Positions 44,325 to 52,601 of a DNA stretch of 64,000 nt are shown here, piece by piece (position 1 is the first letter of the stretch; each line of letters starts with the position of its first letter). The notes under the pieces are model-generated. The model searched no databases, was not told the origin of the DNA, and was given only the letters and a program-made list of their open reading frames with translations. Source of the stretch: Fremontodendron californicum (lineage: Eukaryota; Streptophyta; Magnoliopsida; Malvales; Malvaceae); NCBI GenBank assembly GCA_030761205.1, contig JAULJL010000028.1, positions 18,465,001 through 18,529,000 on the forward strand. Reading direction: 5' to 3'. A program made the position numbers and the translations under genes.

Positions 44325-44861
44325 ATGGATGATATTCTCACAAGATTGCAGAAACGATTTCCTCCTTTTCCTCGAAATATTTTACTGAAGCTTTACCAAG
44401 TTCGATTTGAAAGATTAAGAATGCTTATGCACAAAGGGATTCCTGAAGACATACGTTGGATAATTGAAGCCAAGGTACGTGAAGATGAATATCTTCCTAT
44501 TTTGCATTTACCAGGTACAGGTAGAAGCACTTTTGTAAAGAAGCGACGAGCAAAGCGCATGAGTTCAAATTGCCACAAATGTGCACGATGGACGTGTAAC
44601 GGTAAATGTCGTTCTATTGGGATTCCGTCCTCTAATCGAGATGATAAAATTGAATTCATTAAGGATGGACTGAGTAAGGAGAATTTGGGTAATATCCAAC
44701 TTTCTCTTGAGACGCATCCTAGTGGAGACGTACAAAGAGAAATTCTTGATTTATGGCCGCAATTCCAAAGGGAATGGCAACATCTTGGGAATCTGATGTT
44801 AAAAGACCCTGTTTGCCAGCTTGTAAGAAAACTGGATGGGAAGCATATCCTCGACTCATAG
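44325..44861 (+). CDS. Basic Cys-rich, carlavirus NABP-like cargo protein, copy C
   Basis: 178 aa, ATG in AAGATGG context. Visible layout: an amphipathic basic N-terminus (LTRLQKRFPPFPRNILLKLY), then GIPEDIRWIIEAKVREDEYL, then a basic tract GRSTFVKKRRAKR (66-78) followed at once by CHKCARWTCNGKC (83-95, spacing C-x2-C-x4-C-x3-C), GI, and DDKIEFIKDGL (106-116). The C-terminal 60 residues (PSGDVQREILDLWPQFQ) match nothing I recognise. The order GRS + Arg/Lys tract + Cys finger + GI + FI..G is the signature arrangement of the small nucleic-acid-binding proteins at the 3' end of carlavirus-type (Betaflexiviridae) genomes, some of which suppress RNA silencing or act in the nucleus. Those are usually shorter and space the second cysteine pair more widely, so homology is inference. 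Alternatives are an unrelated zinc-ribbon protein or a diverged env-slot ORF. It is not an Athila env-like protein: no signal peptide or membrane segment is visible. Confidence 0.72.
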   Translation: MDDILTRLQKRFPPFPRNILLKLYQVRFERLRMLMHKGIPEDIRWIIEAKVREDEYLPILHLPGTGRSTFVKKRRAKRMSSNCHKCARWTCNGKCRSIGIPSSNRDDKIEFIKDGLSKENLGNIQLSLETHPSGDVQREILDLWPQFQREWQHLGNLMLKDPVCQLVRKLDGKHILDS

Positions 44862-45222
44862 AAGGCGTTTAAGCCGTTTCTGGACGTAAAACCAGAGGAA
44901 GATGTGAGCCACAATCACAACTACAATAAATGACTTCTCAACTTTTGGTTTGATTTGCAATAACTTCATTTCGGTTTAATTTACGTGTTGTTAGATTTTT
45001 GTAATTATTCTCGTTTTGTTTTGCATTGGTCTTTTACGGTTGATTTTTCTTCTCTTTTTGATTTTCTTCCTGAAATCACGCAAAAATCTTTTGTTAGGTT
45101 AACATTTTATTCTTACAGGTCAAATACACTTTCGGCGACATTATTACTCTTGTCTGATTCATTACTCAGTCCACTATATATTACACCATGTACTCATTCT
45201 CTTTCAGGCACTTGAAAAAAAA
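44862..45222 (+). promoter_or_regulatory. Spacer between NABP-like and LOG ORFs (element C) with TATA-like and acceptor-like signals
   Basis: 361 bp with no supported ORF. ACTATATATTA at 45173-45183 is TATA-like. ATTCTCTTTCAG ending at 45207 fits a 3' splice site 15 bp before the LOG ATG. An upstream ATG at 45188 opens a frame that runs into the A tract; its phase relative to LOG varies between copies with A-tract length. The B and D spacers are homologous. Confidence 0.45.
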
Positions 45223-45870
45223 ATGGAAAGTACTTCGTCCCAGCGCATTAAAAAATTTTTTGTCTTTGGAGGTGCTTATCCAGGGAAAAATAACATATTT
45301 GCTGATGAAGCCATAAGAGTTGGAGTAATACTTGCCCAACAAAAGATCCAGTTGATTTATGGAGGCGGTAGTACGGGTTTAATGGGAGCAGTCGCTACAG
45401 CAGCACACGCCGGAGGAAGTCCAGTTCTAGGAATCGTGCCACAACTATTCACAGGTTTTTGTGGACCTACCGTGGGTAAGGAAATACAAGTCTGGAGTAT
45501 CCCTGAACGGATAACAATCATGTACCATTCTGCCGATGCATTCATTGCTTTACCAGGAGGTCTGGGTACATTGGAAGAAATAGCTTGCGCGGCTTCTTGG
45601 TCATCTTTGGTCACAAATAAGAAACCCATTGGTTTGCTTAATATTAATGGTTATTTTAGTAATTTGCTTTCATATTTAGATAATGCTGTGGATAATGGAT
45701 TCATGTTTTCAGAGGCAAGGAGAACCATAATTTCTGCTACAACCATTGAAGATTTACTCAAAAAGCTCCAAGCTTATGAGTATTTATCTGCTACGGTTGC
45801 TTCGCAAACGCTCGGAAAAAGAAAAAGAGATATGGACGAGCAAGGAGTGGATTACACTCTGTCTTTGTGA
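45223..45870 (+). CDS. LOG-like: LOG-type cytokinin riboside 5'-monophosphate phosphoribohydrolase, copy C
   Basis: 215 aa with a single Rossmann-type LOG (lysine-decarboxylase-like) domain. LOG enzymes cleave cytokinin riboside 5'-monophosphates to free active cytokinin and ribose 5-phosphate in one step. Seen here: an N-terminal strand with FGGAYPGKN (15-23), glycine loop YGGGSTGLMGAV (46-57), Arg96 in PERITIM at the conserved LOG arginine position, ADAFIALPGG, and the family signature PGGLGTLEE (111-119) with Glu119. The Lys that usually follows the conserved Arg is Ile97 here. C-terminal to the domain is a basic KRKR (199-202), possibly a nuclear signal, and a short tail. Copy C has Phe-Phe at 12-13 where other copies have Ile-Cys. 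The length matches plant LOGs. Plant LOG genes contain several introns and this ORF has none, which fits capture from a spliced mRNA. Confidence 0.88.
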   Translation: MESTSSQRIKKFFVFGGAYPGKNNIFADEAIRVGVILAQQKIQLIYGGGSTGLMGAVATAAHAGGSPVLGIVPQLFTGFCGPTVGKEIQVWSIPERITIMYHSADAFIALPGGLGTLEEIACAASWSSLVTNKKPIGLLNINGYFSNLLSYLDNAVDNGFMFSEARRTIISATTIEDLLKKLQAYEYLSATVASQTLGKRKRDMDEQGVDYTLSL

Positions 45871-47912
45871 CATTATCTAACATTTTTTTTTGTTGTGTCT
45901 TAGTTATAATAAGTGGTTAGCAACCTCTGCAGGTAATATCTCCTAAATTCTACCTTTAGTAGGGGGTAAGGGACATATTTTGCTAATTTAAAAAAAAAAT
46001 AAATAAATTTGATGTGTTTTAAGCCATTTAAAGTATTCATTCTGAACAAGGTCTGAGTAAGAGAGATTTGAGACATACCTTGTCAGTTTGATTTCTTCTT
46101 TCAAAAAAAAAAAAAAACTTTGTTGTGTTTTAAGCAATTTAGAAGTATTCATTCTGAACAAGGTCTGAGTAAGGGAGACTTGAGACATACCTTGTCAGTT
46201 TGATTTTAATCTTTTTATGTTTACTTGTTAATTTTTGTTTAGTATTTTAGGATTATTTTGGTTGCATGAGTTTGTTTTGTTTTGAGTCTTAGTTATTCCT
46301 ATTCTTATGTTATTAGTTCTTTTCTCTTACACATGATTCATTCATTTGGGTTAATAGACTTACATTGAGGACAATGTAAGAATTAAGTGTGGGGGGAACG
46401 ATTTAGGATTTCTTTTATTTTTGTCTACTATTTTTTTTTATGAGTCTTTATTATTATTATTATTTTTTTAATGTGTTCTAGTTCCTTTTTAATACAATGA
46501 TGAGATATGAATTGCATAAGTCTAAAACAGATTTATTAGTGAGAAGATTTTCATGAGAATTGAGCTTGATGTCAACCTTTTTATGAGCCAATGTTAATAT
46601 GATATGTTGATTGAGAAAGAAGCATGTTTAGATTTAATCTGACTTGTATAATCATCCTTGTGAGTTTTTGAGCCTATAATGATTGATGCATTATACAAAT
46701 CAATCTAATTTCTTTCTTGAGAGCTCTTATGATTACATGATTCTCTAGAACTTGCTTTAAATCGTTTGAGACTATATTGATACATGTGACAACATGAATA
46801 TGATAGAGGCATTAGGATTATAACCAGAGCCAAACAGCCATCCATTATTAATGTTCTAAGAGAACATCCCCACTAGTGAGCCAATTTGAGCCTACATTAA
46901 ATATGCTATTTTATTGGTAACCAGAACTTACACCTAGCCTAAATATACTTATATCCTTACCCTTGGAGACATATTGCAAAAACAAGGGATACTTTTTGAA
47001 AATTTGGGTTAGAACGAAAGATAAGTGTGGGGGAGGAGAGAGGCAAAAGTCAAGAGAAAAAGAAAGGGATCATTGTCAAATACATTCCCATATTAAAAAA
47101 AAAATCTTCTCTTGAACTTCTAGTTAAAGTAAAGAAAAAGATGTTACAAAGTTGGTTAGAATGAAGCAAAGGCTCAACATGAATATTTAGCCTATGTTAT
47201 TTTGTGCTTTATAAGAGTTTTGAGAAGTTTTATTCGTATGATCTTATTATGTCTCTAAACTCTATGAACTCTTTGGAACCTTTGTGATATCTTTATCCTT
47301 TTGTTCTTTAACCACATTATAACCCTTTGGCCCCATTACAACCTTGAAAAAAGACCTCGTGATTTATGAAGTTGTATGATCTAAATAGTGGAGAATAGGT
47401 GGACAAGCAAGCATATGGTAGAACTGTTTTCATGAGATTGATTGAGTGTAAACACTTTACCACTACTTTAAAGAGTGAAAATCATGAGAGTATAGTGAGA
47501 AGTTGAGATTAAGTTGAATATGCACTATTTTGATTGAAATATGTTATGTTAATATTGGCTTAACTCATTTATTTACATTCAAGCATGAATTTTTGTGAAA
47601 TTCTTTGAGCTATTGATTAGTTTATAAGACTTGTTCAAAGATTGTCTCTAATTTATATTGAAAGGATTAGGAGTAAATATTTTTAGTGTATGTAGTTTAC
47701 TTATATTTTAGTTTTTCAATGTTTGTGGGTATCGTTCTAGCAAACCCTCACGAGACTAAACTCGTCCACTAGGGATACCTAGGGGTTTAAAGGCTTGTGT
47801 CACATGCTAAGTGCCACCGTGATTTCCAACGAAAATGGATTAGATTAGATTTTCTTATTTTATTTTTATTGAGTCGTTGCTAGGGACTAGCAACAATCTA
47901 AGTGTGGGGGTG
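45871..47912 (+). other. Non-coding 3' region of element C: duplication, hairpins, three GTGTGGGGG motifs, PPT
   Basis: No gene seen. A block of about 110 bp centred on ATTCTGAACAAGGTCTGAGT is duplicated (about 46010-46119 and 46121-46213). A perfect 9-bp hairpin CTTACATTG/CAATGTAAG with a 4-base loop is at 46359-46380, followed by AAGTGTGGGGGG. A second AAGTGTGGGGG is near 47021. An 8-bp hairpin GTTGCTAG/CTAGCAAC (47876-47894) precedes the terminal PPT AAGTGTGGGGGTG (about 47900-47912), which abuts the 3' LTR. Confidence 0.8.
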
Positions 47913-49421
47913 TGATAACTCGTATAATTATATAGTTCTTAGTTATGTTTTATTATTGTTTTGTGTCAAATACGAGTTATTATTGCTTAGTCTAATTGTG
48001 TTTATGATATTTTATATTTTTATGTAATTTGGTGTTTTCACGAGTTTCTTTGAGTGATTTCAGATTACTAGGTTAAATCAACAATTAAGGGCAAATCCAG
48101 TTCAGTTCCAGTTCCGACACCTTTTGCCATATCCGCTATATCTGGAGTTTCACTAAAGCAATAAGGCTGAATTTTTTACAGTGCAAAGTTAAGAGGCATA
48201 TCTATCTTTTTCATGTTTTACACTTCTTGAAACGGAGTCGTTTTCCCTAGCGAAATCGACCATCAAGTTGGCTGATGTGCAATGACATCTGTGCTGACCT
48301 GTTTTGGTATTTTGACCATATCTTCCGATCCACATGAGCAAATGATCGGATTCCAACGGCTATGGATCCGTAACTGATAGGGGTATATTTTTCTAGAAGA
48401 CCATTTGATCAGATCGAGCCTCCAACATTGACAAAATCGACCATCAAGCTGGCTGATCAGAATTGTCATACAATATGACGAAAATTGTTAGAAAAATGCA
48501 CCCACCTATTATACCTACCTTTGAAATTTATAAAGCTTGTCTCTTGTCATTTAGCTCTCCAAAATGTGTATAAATAGAGGGCCTTGGATGATTTTAAGAG
48601 TATCATTATACATTGGTAGGATATTAGCCATTGTAATAAAATTCTCTAAGTTTTCTTTTTCTTTCCTTTCTCTAGTTTTCCTTTTCTTTATTTACTTATG
48701 CTTCTTACATTTCTTTTCATTTTATTCATATCTAGTATGTGTTGCTAATCATATTGTTGAGGTGATGAGGTGAAGCTTTTGGTAAATGCTAAGGTTAGTC
48801 TCTTAAACATGAGCTAAAATGAATCATCATTTATAAACACTAGTATAGATCATATTTTCTTTTGGTTTAAAATCATACTTGCAAAGTAGGGATCTTGATT
48901 CATTATTGACAATGAAAATGGCACAGTAAATGCTTGGTTTCATAACCTTGATTTGTTGTAGACATATACCTTGGCATAAGGAATGCTTGGACTCTTTTTA
49001 TGAGTTTTGAGGACACCAAATGAACATAATATCATATGCTATGGACGTTGGACAATTTGGACTGAATTGCTAAACCTTCCGATTGGAACCTCCCTTATGT
49101 GTGGATTTCAATTGTGTAATAAAACAAGATTAATCTTAGCATAACACCAATAGTGGATTCTCTAACCTCAACATCTTTTCTTATTGTTTTTTATATCGTT
49201 TAATTTCTTTTATTTTATTTTGTTTATTTTGTTCTCTAATATCTTGTTCATCTTGTTTTGTTGTTGATTCCCTAATATCTTGTTTACTTTATTTTTCTTA
49301 TATATTTATAAACTTATACTTACTAATATGCTTCCCTGTGGTTCGACCTCGGACACCCGAGAATTTATTACTTGAACATAACCTGCACTTGGGTTTACAA
49401 CTCTTAATTGAGTCTCCATCA
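47913..49421 (+). repeat. 3' LTR of element C
   Basis: 1509 bp, few differences from the 5' LTR. TATAAATA is at 48569-48576. The target duplication ACTTT follows. Confidence 0.94.
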
Positions 49422-49426
49422 ACTTT

Positions 49427-49940
49427 TAAGATCTATCTTACTAAAAACACAAGATCCATACAATTCATCTAGCATATCATCTAATTTAGGAATGGGATGA
49501 CGATACTTTACCGTGATATTGTTAACTACTCTACAATCAACACACATCCTTCAAGACCCATCCTTCTTTGGAACTAGAAGAACTGGAACAGCACATGGAC
49601 TCATGCTTTCTCTTATGTACCTTTTACTCATCAAGTCTTCAACTTGCCTTTGAAGTTCCTTTGTCTCCTCCGGATTACTTCTATAGGCTGGTCGGTTTGG
49701 AATGACTGCTCCGGGTACAAAAACAATCTGATGCTGAATGCCTCTTATGGAAGGCAACCCACTTGGCATCTCCTCCGGGAATAACTCTTCAAATTCCTGT
49801 AACAAAGAAATAGCAACACTAGGAAGAGCATGGTTAGATCCATCAAGATTAAGATATGATTCCTTATAAACATGGAAGATCATGGGCTGATATTCTAAAA
49901 AAGCCTTCTTAGCCTCACTCTCTTTTGCATAAAAGCTCAT
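49427..49940 (-). pseudogene. Element F RT N-terminus
   Basis: On the minus strand: KESEAKKAFLEYQPMIFHVY, EEFEELFPEEMPSGLPSIRG, RRQVEDLMSKRYIRESMSPC-type RT entrance and PVLLVPKKDGS. A stop follows, then CVD-type finger sequence up to the C insertion point in the KIDLKSGYHQI motif. It resumes at 39720 beyond element C. Confidence 0.9.
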
Positions 49941-50743
49941 CTTTGTTTTTGCTTTTCTTTCTTTTTTTTATCACTTTCTTTTTCCTCCCCTTTTTCGACA
50001 AATCTCTCTTTTCTTTGTTTTCTCCTTTTTTCCTCATTAGATTCGACCACACTCAATTCTTTTTTTTCAAAAATAGATTTCAATTTCATTTGGTCTTCAT
50101 AGACCTGCTTTGGTGTTAAAGGAACAAGGTCAATGGTTTTGCCATCTTTTACAAAGCTGTATCTATTCCTAAACCCATCATGTGTAACCCTCCTATCATA
50201 CTGCCATGGCCTCCCCAACAATAGATGGCCAACATGCATAGGCACTACATCACAAAGCACCTCATCACTATACCTCCCAATAGTAAAAGCTACCCTTACT
50301 TGCCTATTGTAGCTTACTTGCCTATACACCTTAACCTCCCCACAATCATTCAACCATTGCAATCTGTAAGGCTTAGGATGTTTAAGCATAGGTAAACCCA
50401 ACTTTTCTACTAAGGTAATACTAGCTACATTGGTGCAACTCCCCCCATCAATTATCATACTACAAACTTTATTGTTCACAAAACATCTAGTACGAAAAAT
50501 ATTTTCCTTTTGTTGCTCTACATCATCTAATTTAATTTGTGCATTCAAGGCACGCCTAGCAACAAGAGATTTACCTTCAACGGGGTAGTCCAAGTCAGCA
50601 TCATCACCAACACAATTACTAGCACCCTCCAATTCTGGTATTTCATCACAATCATCCTCACATTCGGTTAAGACTTCACCATTATCATGCATGATCATCA
50701 CCCTTTTGTTTGGACATTGAGATGCAATATGGCCTGAACCCAA
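49937..50743 (-). CDS. Element F gag knuckle end and aspartic protease
   Basis: Open for 268 codons: GSGHIASQCPNKR (C-terminal half of a CCHC knuckle), an acidic linker, then a retropepsin-like domain with MIIDGGSCTNVAS (active-site Asp followed by Gly-Gly, typical of this lineage) and HLLLGRPWQYDRR. A highly charged Lys/Glu tail leads to RT in another frame (49940). That Lys/Glu tail is the probable source of the middle of the H and G ORFs. Confidence 0.8.
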   Translation of the reverse strand: MGSGHIASQCPNKRVMIMHDNGEVLTECEDDCDEIPELEGASNCVGDDADLDYPVEGKSLVARRALNAQIKLDDVEQQKENIFRTRCFVNNKVCSMIIDGGSCTNVASITLVEKLGLPMLKHPKPYRLQWLNDCGEVKVYRQVSYNRQVRVAFTIGRYSDEVLCDVVPMHVGHLLLGRPWQYDRRVTHDGFRNRYSFVKDGKTIDLVPLTPKQVYEDQMKLKSIFEKKELSVVESNEEKRRKQRKERFVEKGEEKESDKKKKEKQKQR

Positions 50744-51740
50744 ACATTTAAAGAATTTTGAAATACCTTAGGTTTGTCTTTGCTAGTGCTCTCTTCTTTC
50801 CCCTTTGGTGGTTCAGCTTTGCCATTGACAACAGCCCGATCTATGTCTCACTTTGGTTTCCAAGGAGTGTTAGAAATCGAAGAATACCTTGCTGCCCCCT
50901 TTCTTTTCAATTGCCTCTCCACCTTCATAGCCATGTGCACCATGTCTTCTACCTCCACATAATGCTGCAACTCCACAACATTGGCTATGTCTTTATGTAA
51001 GCCACTTAGAAATCTAGCCATGGTGGCTTCCTGATGCTCCTCTACATTGGCTCTAATCATAGCCACCTCCATATCCTTATAGTAATCCTCTACACTCCTA
51101 GACCCTTGGGTAAGGTTTTGAAGTTTGTGGTAAAGGTCCCTATAATGGTGGCTAGGTATAAACCTCATTTTCATGAGAGCTTTCAATTCCCTCCATGTCT
51201 CTATAGGTCTCTCATGGTTTCTCCTCCTACTGGTTACTATTTGATCCCACAAAACTATGGCATAATCAGTAATTCAATGACTGCCAACTTCACCTTCTTC
51301 TCTTCTGAATAGTTGTGACAACCAAAGATCAACTCTATCTTCTTCTCCCACTCCAAATACACATCAGGATCAGTTCTATCTTGGAATGGTGGAATTTTCA
51401 TTTTAATATTCCCAAGCTTCCTATCTTCTCTATTTTCCCAATCATGATCCCTAGTGTTTCACCTAGGTCTTCCTCCATGCCTAACTCCTCTAGGTCTACC
51501 CATATCAACTTCCCCATCATCTGCCTCCTCTATATGATGTTCATCAACAACACTAGGCTCTCGCCTAGCCCCTCTATCTCGCCCACCTTGTAGGTTTTGA
51601 ATGGATGCTGATTGCCTCTCTATCTTGTCTGACATCTGTGCCATCGCAAAATTCATCCTCTCAAATTTTTGTTGCATAGCTCTCCATGTAAAGGATGGAT
51701 TTTCATCCCCCTTGTGTGATGATTCACTATGGTGAGACAT
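50744..51740 (-). pseudogene. Element F gag (broken)
   Basis: Start MSHHSESSHKGDENPSFTW at 51740. An RG/acidic N-terminal part ends in a stop near 51459. The capsid region follows with stops (IPPFQDRTDPDVYLEWEKK-style), then an open stretch 50848-51252 with WRELKALMKMRFIPSHHYRD, LTQGSRSVEDYYKDME and ATMARFLSGL, the standard retrotransposon gag core. A shift follows before the zinc knuckle near 50740. Confidence 0.82.
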
Positions 51741-52601
51741 TTGAAGTTGCTACAAAACAAAATGTTAGTGATAAAAATAAACTCACAAACTCCCTTAGTG
51801 TTTACACCCAATTAAGATATCACTCCGACTCTTTTTTGCACTCTTTTAGGCTTTTCTTTAATAAACTAGAAGAACTCTTCAAGAACTCCACTTGCTTAAT
51901 TCTACCTAGCAAAAGACTCAAGAAACAAGAAGCAATTAGTAAGAAGGTAAAACAAGTAAAAATCAAGAACAAGATTACTAAGAATTCAAATATTTCCTAT
52001 CTCCCTTGATCTTTTTCGAATGTTTCTTTCTTTTTCTTGTTGTTCGAACACTTTTCTTTCTTTCTTTATTTTTAAAAAATAAGACTTCTTGATTTTTTTG
52101 AAATCTCAGATGAACTTCTTTTTTCTTTCTTGGGACTGTTCGAATGGCCCTCTGAATTCTTGAATTTTTTTTTTCAAGATTTGGATCAAGAATCAACAAG
52201 AAGAAATTTTAATAGATCAAGAATTCAAGAAACGAAATCTTGATTTAAACCAACTCTCAGAATGAAACCCCAAACTAAACTGCCTAACAACTATAAACCT
52301 AGGGCAAAAGAATGCCTAAAGCTATAATCCCAAGACAAGAATGTTGGAAATCCCAAAATCTTGTTATTAATTTTGTTGTGATAGTATCTAAACCAACTTC
52401 CAAGAATGAATTCCCAAACAAAAAAAAAAAAAAAACTGCCCAAAAAACTATAACTATTAGAAAAAGAATGCCTAAAGCTATAACCCCTACCGAAAGTATG
52501 TCTGAAACCCCAAAACAATAAAGTTGAGAGAAACTCCAATATCCTATGGTAAAGAAGATAAAAAGATTTGACCTGATTAGTCCCTAAGCTCTGATACCAA
52601 C
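51741..52601 (-). other. Leader of element F with tRNA-Met primer site
   Basis: The primer site TGGTATCAGAGC is the complement of 52588-52599. The rest is AT-rich with repeated CCCCAAAC/GCCTAAAGCTATAACCCC-like blocks that also occur in H and G leaders (5040-5330, 56220-56460). No gene seen. Confidence 0.75.

Larger units (their letters stand above)
39726..49421 (+). mobile_element. Element C: longest cargo-bearing Athila-type element, plus strand
   Basis: LTRs 39726-41237 (1512 bp) and 47913-49421 (1509 bp), TGATAACTCG...TCTCCATCA, with target duplication ACTTT (39721-39725, 49422-49426), inserted in the RT of F. Interior order: tRNA-Asp primer site, leader with hairpin repeats, full-length gag plus protease, in-frame junction to the integrase C-terminus, NABP-like ORF, LOG ORF, 2-kb non-coding 3' region, PPT. 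RT, RNase H and the integrase core are missing. Its U5 differs from all the other family LTRs in the window. Confidence 0.95.

Noticed and set aside
44325..44861. Athila env-like gene
   Set aside because: The position fits but the product is short, basic and Cys-rich with no signal peptide, transmembrane segment or glycoprotein character.
50774..51593. Plus-strand ORFs opposite F gag (50758-51000, 51034-51312, 51315-51593)
   Set aside because: Shadows of the minus-strand gag, which has clear retrotransposon gag motifs.
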